A stretch of DNA of 64,000 bases from Salmonirosea aquatica (lineage in GTDB: Bacteria; Bacteroidota; Bacteroidia; Cytophagales; Spirosomataceae): assembly GCF_009296315.1 (NCBI RefSeq), contig NZ_WHLY01000002.1, positions 1,364,001 through 1,428,000 of the forward strand, written 5' to 3'. The translations under genes and the position numbers were made by a program. Of the stretch, positions 56,637-64,000 are shown piece after piece. The notes below the pieces were generated by a model that saw only the letters and a list, made by a program, of their open reading frames with translations, had not been told where the DNA came from and did not search any database. The stretch's first letter is position 1, and each line of letters starts with the position of its first letter.

Positions 56637-57982
56637 GCGGTTTGGGGCATAAAGTCCTTGACGGCCTCACCCAGATCAATCACTGGTGTGCCGGGCAGCG
56701 CCGCTTCCAGCAAACTGCTGCCGATCGCCGAGCGGTAGCCGCTGGCGCAATGTACCACTACGGGTTTTTCGCGGGGTACCTCGGCGGCCCGCTCGCGGAG
56801 TTCGGGTAAGGGAATGTTGATCGCGTGTTCAAAGTAGGCCTGCTTTTCCACCTCCGAAGCATTGCGCACGTCCACGATGGTGTAGTGTTCGGGATTTGCT
56901 TCAAAGTCTTTCCGATCTAGCTTGGGTGAAGTAACTTTCTCCGCTTCGGTCAGCACAAAGGTACCTTTGATAAATAGCTCATAGCCAATTTTAGCGGCTT
57001 TGGCAATCAGATTTTCCAATGATTCCTCCTGATCGGCCACCAGGTAGTACGGTTCTTCCGGTGCCACAATACTACCCAGCCAGGTTTCAAACTTCGCCCC
57101 CTCCTGAATATTCAAGGCTCCCCGGTAATGGCCTTTTTTGAAGATATTCTCCTTGCGCCCGTCGATGACCAGGGCATTATCAGTGGGATGGTGATTCAGG
57201 GGCAGCCTTTTTACGGCCTCCACCGAAGTCCGGTAATTCGGCGCGCCTTTTTCGTTCAGGGCCACATCGTAGCCAAAGTACCGGGGTACGAAAGGCTGGT
57301 CTTCTACGATCATGTTCACAAATTCTTCCTCGCTCATGGGTTGCAGCGCGCTGTTCGTGGCGATTTCTTCTCCGATGGTGCTGCTGCTGGCATCGCCCAG
57401 GTTTTTGCCGCATAGGGTACCTGCGCCATGAGCCGGGTACACGACCACCGAACTGTCCAGTTTCATGAGTTTGTCGCGGGTGCTATGGTACATCTGGCGG
57501 GCCAGTTCCTCCCGTTTGGGTTGGCTGTTGCCCGCATTCTCGCGCAGGTCGGGACGGCCGACATCACCTACAAAAAGCGTATCGCCCGTGAAAACGGCTT
57601 TGTCGCGGCCGTCGTGTTCGAGTACCACGCTGATGCTGTCGGGCGAGTGGCCCGGCGTATGCAGTGCTTTCAGTTTTATTTTACCTACCGTCAATTCAGC
57701 TCCTTCGTCGAAAGCTTTGTGGGGGTAGCCGGCCTGGGTCAAACTGTGGGCGTAAATGGTCGCGCCGGTATGCTCATGAATTTCCAGGTGCGAGCTGACG
57801 AAGTCGGCATGGGGATGCGTTTCGATCACGCCCACAATTTTCGCGTTATTTTCCTCGGCGTAGTCGTAGTACGGCTTCGGATCGCGCGCCGGATCGATCA
57901 GGATAATTTTCTGCTCACACTCACTCAGGATGGCGTAGGCATAATGAGCCAGGTCTTTATCTTCAAATTGTTTGATTTTCAT
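56633..57982 (-). CDS. MBL-fold hydrolase with two rhodanese domains (persulfide-dioxygenase type)
   Basis: About 449 residues. The metallo-beta-lactamase domain (ETHPHADFVSSH, HTPGHSPDSISV, FTGDTLFVGDVGRPDL) resembles ETHE1-type persulfide dioxygenases. Two rhodanese domains follow: the first (around 255-350) lacks a catalytic cysteine in the expected loop, the second has VVHCASGYRSAIG with the active cysteine. Likely role: removal of sulfide-derived persulfide. ATG 57982 (MKIKQFEDKD) is chosen. Operon head before the TlpA gene, with a probable CRP-type site upstream. Confidence 0.92.
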   Translation of the reverse strand: MKIKQFEDKDLAHYAYAILSECEQKIILIDPARDPKPYYDYAEENNAKIVGVIETHPHADFVSSHLEIHEHTGATIYAHSLTQAGYPHKAFDEGAELTVGKIKLKALHTPGHSPDSISVVLEHDGRDKAVFTGDTLFVGDVGRPDLRENAGNSQPKREELARQMYHSTRDKLMKLDSSVVVYPAHGAGTLCGKNLGDASSSTIGEEIATNSALQPMSEEEFVNMIVEDQPFVPRYFGYDVALNEKGAPNYRTSVEAVKRLPLNHHPTDNALVIDGRKENIFKKGHYRGALNIQEGAKFETWLGSIVAPEEPYYLVADQEESLENLIAKAAKIGYELFIKGTFVLTEAEKVTSPKLDRKDFEANPEHYTIVDVRNASEVEKQAYFEHAINIPLPELRERAAEVPREKPVVVHCASGYRSAIGSSLLEAALPGTPVIDLGEAVKDFMPQTA

Positions 57983-58025
57983 AGCATTTTTCTTTTTTAG
58001 TACGTAACGATCGGACACCTTTTAC

Positions 58026-58055
58026 CAATCGGTGGATGTAGTATTTAACCGATTG
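58026..58055. promoter_or_regulatory. Inverted repeat in the leader of the MBL-rhodanese operon
   Basis: CAATCGGT (58026-58033) and ACCGATTG (58048-58055), 14 bases apart, within the predicted 5' untranslated region. Could be an operator or an RNA stem. Confidence 0.35.
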
Positions 58056-58067
58056 CTTTCATTGCTA

Positions 58068-58111
58068 CAAAGGTAATGCCCAGGGCAGGGTACCACAGTG
58101 ACGTTAGTCAC
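58068..58111 (-). promoter_or_regulatory. Promoter -7 element with CRP-type site for the MBL-rhodanese operon
   Basis: On the minus strand TACCTTTG (58075 to 58068) fits TAnnTTTG. Upstream, GTGA-N6-TCAC (58098-58111) matches the core of CRP/FNR-family sites. Its centre would be about 41-42 bases before a start near 58063, the position of class II activators. No clear -33 TTG is present, as expected for an activator-dependent promoter. Confidence 0.5.
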
Positions 58112-58132
58112 ACAGGCCGTAAGCTACAACAA

Positions 58133-58163
58133 AAAGGGTGCAGAACCCGCGTTCCGCACCCTT
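58133..58163 (-). terminator. Terminator after the DUF2846 gene
   Basis: AAGGGTGCAGAAC / GTTCCGCACCCTT stem with one mismatch and a 4-base loop. On the minus strand it is followed by T residues. It isolates the DUF2846 gene from the MBL-rhodanese promoter. Confidence 0.75.
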
Positions 58164-58185
58164 GATAATAAGAAAATCGGCTGGC

Positions 58186-58641
58186 TTACTGCGCTTTACT
58201 CATGCAATTATCTGCTTCCAGCCCTTCCATTTTTTTCTTGGCCGTAGATTCGGTCACTTCCGTCATTTCCATGCGGGTGGTCACCAGTCCGGACTTGACA
58301 TCACATTGTACGTAGTAGCTTTTTCCGGCTTCCAGTTCCAGTTCGAGCATTTCCTTCTTGGGAATCGCCAGGCCGCCCTCCACCGCACTAAAAGCCACCT
58401 TACCCGGCTGACCCTTGTAAATCACGTAGCGCTTGACGCTCAGACGGCAAATTTCCTTGCCATCGGCTTTGAGCACAAAATTCTGTAGAGCCGAGCCAAA
58501 CTGCTTGCCCCGGTAAAAATACACCGTGGCGGGATCGGCAGCTGGGGTAGGTACCTTGTTCGAAAGGGTGTCAGCTTCTGGCTGAATCGCAAAAAGTAGG
58601 GCGACGATGGGTAGTAGGGTAATAGAAAATAGCTTGTTCAT
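58186..58641 (-). CDS. DUF2846-type exported protein
   Basis: 151 residues from ATG 58641 (MNKLFSITLL), which yields a clean signal peptide; a start 75 bases upstream is less likely. TVYFYRGKQFGSALQNFVLKADGKEI and LELEAGKSYYVQCDV resemble DUF2846 proteins, periplasmic or surface proteins of unknown role. Single gene with its own terminator. Confidence 0.72.
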   Translation of the reverse strand: MNKLFSITLLPIVALLFAIQPEADTLSNKVPTPAADPATVYFYRGKQFGSALQNFVLKADGKEICRLSVKRYVIYKGQPGKVAFSAVEGGLAIPKKEMLELELEAGKSYYVQCDVKSGLVTTRMEMTEVTESTAKKKMEGLEADNCMSKAQ

Positions 58642-58750
58642 CCTGATCGATATAGATTGATATTGATCACCATTAATCAACAAGACAAAATTAGCGGCTG
58701 GAACCCCAGCTGGCAATACGTCATTTGTATGATTTTTTGAAAACCTACCT

Positions 58751-60034
58751 TCATTCCGGTTTGGCCAGAATGGGGGTAGGTTGAATCGGAGAACGGATAG
58801 GCTTCAAAGCCACCAGCGTAATGACCGCCGAGAGCAACAACGACCCCGCCATAAAAAGATAAGAAGCCCCGAAGCCGCCCGTGGTACCATTGAGGTACCC
58901 CACAATGTACGACCCCACGAACGAGCCCAACGCCCCGAAACTATTGATCAGCGCCATAGCCCCACCCGCCACGTTTTTGGGGAGTACCTCGGGGATAATG
59001 GCAAAAAATGGCCCGTAGGGCGCATACATGGCACCGCCCGCCACAACCAACAGCGTAAACGACAGCCAGAAATGATTGGTACCCAGCAGGTAGGAACCAT
59101 AAAATGCCACGGCCCCGATCAAAAGAAAGGGCCAAACAAAAATTTTACGATTCAGGGTTTTATCCGAAAAATACGAAGCGGCCAGCATTCCGATGATCGC
59201 TAGCAGGTAGGGTACCGCCGACAGCCAGCCGGTCTTGACGATGTCCATGTCGGGCGCGGCGTTGAGCATGGAGGGTAGCCACATCACGAAGCCATAGACC
59301 CCGATGCTCCACAGCGCATATTGCAAACTGAGCAGAATGACGATGCGGGAACGGAAGGCCGCAAGGTAGTTTTTTACGGGCTTGATGCCTTGCTGCTCGC
59401 GTTGCAGTTCCGCTTCCAGGTTACGCTTTTCGGTCGCGTCGAGCCAGTTGGCTTCCTGGGGTTTGTCCTGTACCAGTTTCCACCAGAAAAAGGCCCAGAT
59501 GATCGCCGGCACGCCTTCCCAGATGAACATCCACCGCCAGCCCACGGCATTGACCAGGTAGCCCGACAGCACCGACATCCACAGAATTGTGACGGGATTG
59601 CCCAGAATCAGGAAGGTATTGGCCCGCGAGCGCTCGGATTTGGTAAACCATCGGCTCAGGAAAAGTAGCATGGCGGGCATGACGGCACTTTCTACTACCC
59701 CCAGCATGAAACGAATGACGATCAGTCCGTTGATATTGCTGATAATGCCGGTAGCCATCGCCAGCCCGCCCCACAGGATCAGCGACCAGAAAATGAGTTT
59801 TTTGGCACTCCGCTTTTCGGCGTAAATAGCCCCAGGTACCTGAAAGAAAAAGTACCCCAGGAAAAACAACGACCCCAGCAACGAGGACATCGCCGGTGTG
59901 ATGCCCAAGTCAGTAGCCATGCCTCCGGCAGCACCGAAACCAAAATTGGCGCGGTCGAGGTAGGCGAGGCTGTACGTAATGAAGGCAATGGGGATCAGGC
60001 GATACCAGCGCGCCGGAGCAAGGGCTTTTTGCAT
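58751..60034 (-). CDS. MFS transporter, anion:cation symporter (sugar-acid) type
   Basis: Twelve-helix permease of 427 residues. LAYLDRANFGFG, GYFFFQVPGAIYAEK and RFMLGVVESAVMPAMLLFLSRWF are typical of the anion:cation symporter group, which includes glucarate and galactonate carriers. The exact substrate is open; uronic-acid breakdown products of the nearby lyase are a possible link but not shown. Confidence 0.9.
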   Translation of the reverse strand: MQKALAPARWYRLIPIAFITYSLAYLDRANFGFGAAGGMATDLGITPAMSSLLGSLFFLGYFFFQVPGAIYAEKRSAKKLIFWSLILWGGLAMATGIISNINGLIVIRFMLGVVESAVMPAMLLFLSRWFTKSERSRANTFLILGNPVTILWMSVLSGYLVNAVGWRWMFIWEGVPAIIWAFFWWKLVQDKPQEANWLDATEKRNLEAELQREQQGIKPVKNYLAAFRSRIVILLSLQYALWSIGVYGFVMWLPSMLNAAPDMDIVKTGWLSAVPYLLAIIGMLAASYFSDKTLNRKIFVWPFLLIGAVAFYGSYLLGTNHFWLSFTLLVVAGGAMYAPYGPFFAIIPEVLPKNVAGGAMALINSFGALGSFVGSYIVGYLNGTTGGFGASYLFMAGSLLLSAVITLVALKPIRSPIQPTPILAKPE

Positions 60035-60281
60035 GAATGGTTTGGGTGAGTGGATGGCGGTACTGCTAAAAAACGGAAGGCCGGCATTTTTACTACCTCC
60101 AATATGGAAAAGTGCTGCATTCTACTTCCTCAGCGATCTATTCCCAAAAGCTGTTAGCCCGAAATCACTTGCATTCCTGCAAGGCTTTGTGCATATTTAG
60201 ACTTTTGAGAATATTCCTAAACCATGGAAACAACAGGCCTTTTTGTTTAAGCTAGTTGTTCCCGCCTAAAAATCCGCTACG

Positions 60282-60962
60282 ATGAAAAAAGATGCTTATA
60301 GTCCCATCCTGCGCCACCAGAAAATGAACGTCGGCACCACGGAACGAATCATTTCGGCCTTTGGCGGCGGTTTCTTGCTATTAGATGCCCTGGCCCGCCG
60401 GAAAGCCAGTCCGATCGAAGCGCTGGTGGGCGGGTACATGCTCTTCCGTTCGGCTACGGGTTACTGTCCGCTGCATACCGCCCTTGAGGCAAATACCGCC
60501 CAGGAACATAGTGACAATATCAACATCCGGGTAGATCTGAAAGTGAACCGGGTACGGCAGGAAGTATACGATTTCTGGCGGAAACTGGAGAACCTGTCGC
60601 TCTTCATGCGCCATATCCAATCCGTGACCGAACTGGACGCCACTACCTCGGTCTGGAAGGCGGCCGGACCGGGCGGTATAGGTACCCTGAAATGGAAAGC
60701 CGAGATCGTCAAAGATGAGCCCGGACGCCTGCTGGGTTGGCGGTCGCTGCCGGGTGCGCCCATTGTGAACGCCGGAAAGGTGGAATTTTCGGATCTGGGT
60801 GAGAATTGTACCCTCCTGCACGTGGTCATCAGCTACAAGGCTCCGATGGGGGTACCTGGCAAGGAAATTTCCCGTCTGCTCAATCCCATGTTTAAGGATA
60901 TGGTGATGCAGGATATCCTGAACTTCAAGAATTACGTGGAGCGCGGCGAGGTGGTTTGGTAG
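60282..60962 (+). CDS. SRPBCC-domain protein with N-terminal DUF2892-like helices
   Basis: 226 residues. The first 75 (NVGTTERIISAFGGGFLLLDAL, GYMLFRSATGYCPLH) form a two-helix membrane-type DUF2892 segment. The rest is a START/polyketide-cyclase fold (LKVNRVRQEVYDFWRKLENL, GRLLGWRSLPGAPIVNAGKVEF). The ligand is unknown. Its 3' end overlaps the convergent Rossmann gene by 31 bases. Confidence 0.85.
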   Translation: MKKDAYSPILRHQKMNVGTTERIISAFGGGFLLLDALARRKASPIEALVGGYMLFRSATGYCPLHTALEANTAQEHSDNINIRVDLKVNRVRQEVYDFWRKLENLSLFMRHIQSVTELDATTSVWKAAGPGGIGTLKWKAEIVKDEPGRLLGWRSLPGAPIVNAGKVEFSDLGENCTLLHVVISYKAPMGVPGKEISRLLNPMFKDMVMQDILNFKNYVERGEVVW

Positions 60963-61630
60963 GCTGAGGGTTCTTCCTTCGCCGCCAGTGCGATGATGTC
61001 ACGGCCTTCGATTACATCCTGAGCCACGATATTTTTGGCTGTATAGATCATCGCCAGTCCGATTTCTTGATTTGTACAGAATCCGTTGGGAAAAAGCTTC
61101 CGCCCGACCGGAAAAAGCCAGTTGATGTACTTATAGTATTGATTGACGTGCTTCATCCCTTCGAGGGGCTTGATGAAGCCGGGGCGAAAAGCATACGCTT
61201 TTTTGAAGGGCAGCTTCCGCAAATCGTTCTCGGTTTTGCCCTTCACCCGCGCCCACATGCTGCGGCCTTGCTCGCTGCCATCGGTACCCGCACCCGACAC
61301 GTACGCGAAGGTCATGTTTGTATTCAGGTGGCTCAGCGTTTCGGCCACGTGCATTGTCAGCGTGTAGGTGAGGCGGTAGTATTCGGGTGCTTTCATGCCT
61401 ACCGACGACACGCCGAGGCAGAAAAAACAGGCATCGTAGCCTACCAGCTGGCTTTCGATGGCCGATAAATCAAAGAAATCCTGGTGGATGATTTCGGTAA
61501 GTTTCGGATGCTTCACCCCGTCGGGGCGGCGGTTGATAACCAGTACCTTTTCAACATCAGGGTGATTCAGGCAGACGTGCATCACGCCTTCACCCACCAT
61601 GCCCGTGGCACCCGTTACGATTACTTTCAT
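60932..61630 (-). CDS. NAD(P)-binding Rossmann-fold protein (atypical SDR/HTATIP2-like)
   Basis: 232 residues. MKVIVTGATGMVGEGV is the dinucleotide-binding loop; FAYVSGAGTDGSEQG and VKGKTENDL occupy the active-site side, with a YVSGAG in place of a full YxxxK. Such proteins act as oxidoreductases or redox-sensing regulators; no substrate can be named. Confidence 0.88.
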   Translation of the reverse strand: MKVIVTGATGMVGEGVMHVCLNHPDVEKVLVINRRPDGVKHPKLTEIIHQDFFDLSAIESQLVGYDACFFCLGVSSVGMKAPEYYRLTYTLTMHVAETLSHLNTNMTFAYVSGAGTDGSEQGRSMWARVKGKTENDLRKLPFKKAYAFRPGFIKPLEGMKHVNQYYKYINWLFPVGRKLFPNGFCTNQEIGLAMIYTAKNIVAQDVIEGRDIIALAAKEEPSAYQTTSPRST

Positions 61631-61684
61631 GAGGTCGGTTTTTGAGTTTCTTGGGAGGTCAAAGGAATGTAAAGCCTAAAATTT

Positions 61685-61692
61685 TATCTTTG
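61685..61692 (+). promoter_or_regulatory. -7 element (TATCTTTG) before the DUF433 gene
   Basis: Exact TAnnTTTG match 15 bases before ATG 61707. The nearest TTG (61651-61653) is 31 bases upstream, so only half of the promoter is convincing. Confidence 0.45.
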
Positions 61693-61706
61693 TAAAAAAC
61701 AAATAT

Positions 61707-61955
61707 ATGAACTGGCAAGAATACATTCATTCTGACCCTAAGATAGTAGGTGGAAAGCCCGTTATCAAAGGAACGCGTCTTTCCGTCGAATTTATTCTGG
61801 AACGCCTAGCCGATGGCTGGACCGAACAGATGCTTCTGGAAAGTTACCCCCGTCTTACTTCAGAATCACTTCGAGCGGTGTATGCCTATCTATTAGAAAT
61901 GGCCAAAGATGGCCTTCTCTACCATTCACCCGCTTCGTTTAGGCAAGCTTCATGA
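61707..61955 (+). CDS. DUF433 (VapB45-type) antitoxin-like protein
   Basis: 82 residues, full family length: HSDPKIVGGKPVIKGTRLSVEFILERLADGW, then LLESYPRLTSESLRAVYAYLLEMA. DUF433 proteins bind DNA and neutralise PIN-like DUF5615 toxins. Its stop overlaps an ATG that begins a toxin-like stump, the normal antitoxin-toxin overlap. Confidence 0.9.
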   Translation: MNWQEYIHSDPKIVGGKPVIKGTRLSVEFILERLADGWTEQMLLESYPRLTSESLRAVYAYLLEMAKDGLLYHSPASFRQAS

Positions 61956-62098
61956 AATGGCTGGCCTACGAAAATTTTCGAAATCCGGTTATTCTTTGCT
62001 CCAGGCTACTCCTTCCGATTGATAATAAAACTACTTTCCTGCTTCGTGAAGCCTACTTTGGGATAATAGTCCAGAGCCGTTGGTACGGAGAGCAGTAA
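61952..62098 (+). pseudogene. Truncated DUF5615 (PIN-like) toxin stump
   Basis: Starts within the antitoxin stop (ATGA). The 48-codon frame begins MKWLAYENFRNPVI, matching the opening LADEN-type motif of DUF5615 toxins, but the catalytic aspartate is tyrosine. After about 14 residues likeness ends, and from 62006 it runs over the opposite GNAT gene. Not a working nuclease. Confidence 0.65.
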
Positions 62099-62404
62099 TA
62101 CCATCGACTGGTCGCCGACCTTTTCTTTGGTGAGTTCGATCAGTTTTTTACCAATTCCCGCTTTTTGGTAATCGCTTCGGATGGCCAGGTCGGCCAGGTA
62201 GCAACTCCACGCCCAATCGGTGATGCAACGGGCTACCCCGACAAGCGTTTCCCCATCCCAGGCCGTAACGATCAGGTTGGAATGCTCGTACATTTTGGCA
62301 ATCCGCTCCGGGTCGTGGGTCGGACGCGGTAGCCCGGCATTGTTGTACAGTTCGATGACTTGCTCGGGCGTTGGGGTTTTATCGTGCCGGTAGGTAATTT
62401 CCAT
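62006..62404 (-). CDS. GNAT family N-acetyltransferase
   Basis: 132 residues. LVGVARCITDWAWSCYLADLAIRSDYQKAGIGKKLIELT holds the acetyl-CoA-binding Q/RxxGxG/A loop (QKAGIG), followed by LDYYPKVGFTKQE. Substrate unknown. Three bases after the OsmC gene, so co-transcribed. Confidence 0.92.
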   Translation of the reverse strand: MEITYRHDKTPTPEQVIELYNNAGLPRPTHDPERIAKMYEHSNLIVTAWDGETLVGVARCITDWAWSCYLADLAIRSDYQKAGIGKKLIELTKEKVGDQSMVLLLSVPTALDYYPKVGFTKQESSFIINRKE

Positions 62405-62407
62405 TGT

Positions 62408-62821
62408 TTAGGTAGGATCACTTGTGTTGGTCAATGTGATGGCGAGTCCTTTCCGCAAGGTGTTTTGAATCTCAGCTACCTGGTCTGTGTGACGGATCAA
62501 GTCTTCGATTTCAGCCGGAGAAGCGTCGGATGCGACAGAAGCCTGGTAACTAAAATTCGTACCCGGTTCGCCCTCGGCTCCGAATTCACCGCTCACGCTG
62601 ACCTCCACGCCCGTTACCACCATCCTGCGTTTAGCGGCTTCGCGGTAAATATCATTACAAAAGCAGGTCGCCAGCGCCAACATCAAGAGTTCGCCGCCAT
62701 TCACCGACGAGCCGTAGCCCGTGGATTTCGCCGGGATTTGCAGTTCTTTGGCCGAGTCGTTGGTTTGGACGGTAGCCTCATGCTGGTGGAGGCTGCTGGT
62801 AATATGAGCGGAAATTTTCAT
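62408..62821 (-). CDS. OsmC family peroxiredoxin-like protein
   Basis: 137 residues. GYGSSVNGGELLMLALATCFCNDIYREAAKR carries the first cysteine pair region of OsmC/Ohr proteins; the second, resolving cysteine is not evident in the C-terminal half, so thiol peroxidase action is uncertain. Within the VOC-DoxX-OsmC-GNAT string. Confidence 0.88.
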   Translation of the reverse strand: MKISAHITSSLHQHEATVQTNDSAKELQIPAKSTGYGSSVNGGELLMLALATCFCNDIYREAAKRRMVVTGVEVSVSGEFGAEGEPGTNFSYQASVASDASPAEIEDLIRHTDQVAEIQNTLRKGLAITLTNTSDPT

Positions 62822-62855
62822 GGGAGTTTAGGAATATCAGGTACCTATCAGAAAT

Positions 62856-63314
62856 TTATTCCCAAATTTTAATAGAACTGAAATAAGTCCAGCCAATGAA
62901 GAGTAGCTGCAAAGGCACCCTGAACCACAAGTAGGAAACGCCCTTGCCGGCATAGGTACCTTTCTCGTGATCAACGTGTTTGATCGCAGCGTTAATATTG
63001 GCAGGTAGCAACAGTACGAAAAAGGCGATCAATGCCCAGGCAGCATATACCGTGAAATCCGGAATTAAAAGTCCAATTCCCAACAAAATTTCCAGTACGG
63101 CCGTCAGGTAAACCAGTTCTTTCTTAAAGGGAATCACGGAAGGCATCATCAGGATCATACCTTTTGTAAAGGCAAAATGGCCAACCGCCGTAAAAAACAA
63201 CATAGCGCACATCGCGATCCGGGCTGCTAGGGACAGATCGAATTGTTGCGTAATCAGTTGAACCGCAACGACTGCAAGGACGAAAACGACCAGCAAAACA
63301 ACCAAGGGTTTCAT
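62856..63314 (-). CDS. DoxX-like membrane protein
   Basis: 152 residues with four hydrophobic helices (PLVVLLVVFVLAVVAVQ, ARIAMCAMLFFTAVGHFAF, LVYLTAVLEILLGIGLLI, YAAWALIAFFVLLLPANI). The helix 3 motif and the overall plan fit the DoxX/DoxD-like family. Function unclear; such proteins often join redox-stress genes, as here. Confidence 0.82.
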   Translation of the reverse strand: MKPLVVLLVVFVLAVVAVQLITQQFDLSLAARIAMCAMLFFTAVGHFAFTKGMILMMPSVIPFKKELVYLTAVLEILLGIGLLIPDFTVYAAWALIAFFVLLLPANINAAIKHVDHEKGTYAGKGVSYLWFRVPLQLLFIGWTYFSSIKIWE

Positions 63315-63350
63315 TTCTTTGCTAGCTTACTTATTGTACGCTTTTCGAAT

Positions 63351-63764
63351 TTACGAATTGTCAGAAATCGGCGTCAGTATTTCCATGCCGTGCCCCGAAG
63401 GGTCGATGAAGTACAGACCTTTATTGCCGTTTTCCACGTAGTATTCCGCAGGACGCTGCATACGCGGATCGGCCCAATAATCTATTTTCCAATCTTTCAG
63501 TCGATGGATAACGCGCTCAAATTCATCGGGGGGTACCTTGAACGCATAGTGGCCCGTACTATGTTCTTTAGCCTCCGCAATCAGCAGCATGACGTCGTTT
63601 TTTAGCTGAATGCAAAGAAAGAAACCGGGTACCGGGCCATCCGCCGGAATTGCCTTCGGCAAATCCAATAGCCTGGTCAATAGATCCGCGGTTTTCTGCT
63701 TTTCTTTGGCCAGGATGATTAAGTGGTTTAGTTCTACCGAGGGTAGTTCTTTTTGGGCTTTCAT
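63351..63764 (-). CDS. VOC family (glyoxalase/dioxygenase fold) protein
   Basis: 137 residues. VELNHLIILAKEKQKTADLLTRLLDLP opens the first beta-alpha-beta-beta module; FKVPPDEFERVIHRL and YYVENGNKGLYFIDPSGHGMEIL close the second, with histidine and glutamate for a metal. Head of the four-gene minus-strand string. Confidence 0.9.
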   Translation of the reverse strand: MKAQKELPSVELNHLIILAKEKQKTADLLTRLLDLPKAIPADGPVPGFFLCIQLKNDVMLLIAEAKEHSTGHYAFKVPPDEFERVIHRLKDWKIDYWADPRMQRPAEYYVENGNKGLYFIDPSGHGMEILTPISDNS

Positions 63765-63832
63765 TTTTTCTTGAGATTGACTTTTAGTTTTTTTATGGGG
63801 TACCTTCTATTATTTGGGCTGTGGGATACAGC

Positions 63833-64000
63833 CTACTGATTGCCAGTTGGTCCTGGATGAGGCATAGTCGATTTAATTTTCTTAAAATCACTGAGTTTAA
63901 GTCCATCAATAAACTCGTTTGAATAGATTAACTTTAAAAGGGTAGAGTATTTGTTATTAAAATCAATTGTGTCGTTTTTTAAATAATATAATTTATCAGA
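63833..64000 (-). CDS. 3' end of an unknown gene cut by the right edge
   Basis: An open frame enters from the right edge and runs 55 codons to a TAG at 63833-63835, ending HPGPTGNQ. It is AT-rich and lysine/asparagine-rich (LLKLIYSNEFIDGLKLSDFKK). No family can be named. The composition differs from its neighbours, perhaps another accessory gene. Confidence 0.5.
   Translation of the reverse strand, partial: SDKLYYLKNDTIDFNNKYSTLLKLIYSNEFIDGLKLSDFKKIKSTMPHPGPTGNQ

Overview
The window is chromosomal DNA of a moderately GC-rich Bacteroidota bacterium, most likely from the Cytophagales (a Spirosoma/Dyadobacter-type genus). This rests on three SusC/SusD outer-membrane pairs, type IX secretion parts (PorQ and a PorP/SprF-like protein), an ECF sigma factor followed by a FecR-like anti-sigma domain, and promoters of the Bacteroidota type (TTG, about 20 bp, TAnnTTTG). 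No rRNA or tRNA gene was recognised. The palindrome GGTACC is strikingly frequent (about 125 copies by eye).

Layout. 1-12.6 kb: amidase (cut by the left edge), ThuA-like protein, DUF1622 protein, ion channel, M42 peptidase, cupin-like oxygenase, an AT-richer erythromycin-esterase-like gene, then a broken ADP-ribosylglycohydrolase with a kinase, a broken acyl-CoA carboxylase beta subunit and a broken porQ. 12.7-18.4 kb: housekeeping block (hslU, an esterase, folA, fmt, greA, a LolA-like protein) with a short-leader/terminator unit before greA. 19.3-30.4 kb: two SusC/SusD pairs in a row plus a DUF1735-type lipoprotein. 30.5-35.2 kb: NhaD-type antiporter (broken), a small HExxH membrane protein, a second cation/proton antiporter, a PorP-like protein (broken) and a small secreted protein. 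35.2-38.7 kb: a propeller-containing secreted protein and a sialidase-like protein. 39.0-50.4 kb: ECF sigma factor, a 59-residue FecR-like protein, SusC/SusD, then a ceramidase-like enzyme, a PhoPQ-activated-type hydrolase, a purple-acid-phosphatase-like enzyme and a bile-acid-symporter-family transporter, all on the plus strand. This looks like an uptake and breakdown locus for an amphipathic or phosphorylated substrate. 50.5-54 kb: an AT-rich island holding one 884-residue HEPN/STAND/TPR/cold-shock protein (probable anti-phage gene), with cassette-like flanks, a decayed IS200/REP-type transposase, a 14-bp tandem repeat and 37-bp inverted repeats. 54-64 kb: heparinase II/III-type lyase, a sulfur/redox operon (MBL-rhodanese plus TlpA) with a likely CRP-type site, DUF2846 protein, MFS transporter, SRPBCC protein, Rossmann protein, an orphan DUF433 antitoxin with a toxin stump, a small stress-type operon (VOC, DoxX, OsmC, GNAT), and the 3' end of an unknown gene at the right edge.

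Five genes are broken by single-base losses, six in all, every one in a G or C run of 5-6 bases. I read most of these as under-called homopolymers in the assembly rather than true gene death. The ADP-ribosylglycohydrolase has an additional in-frame stop that this does not explain.
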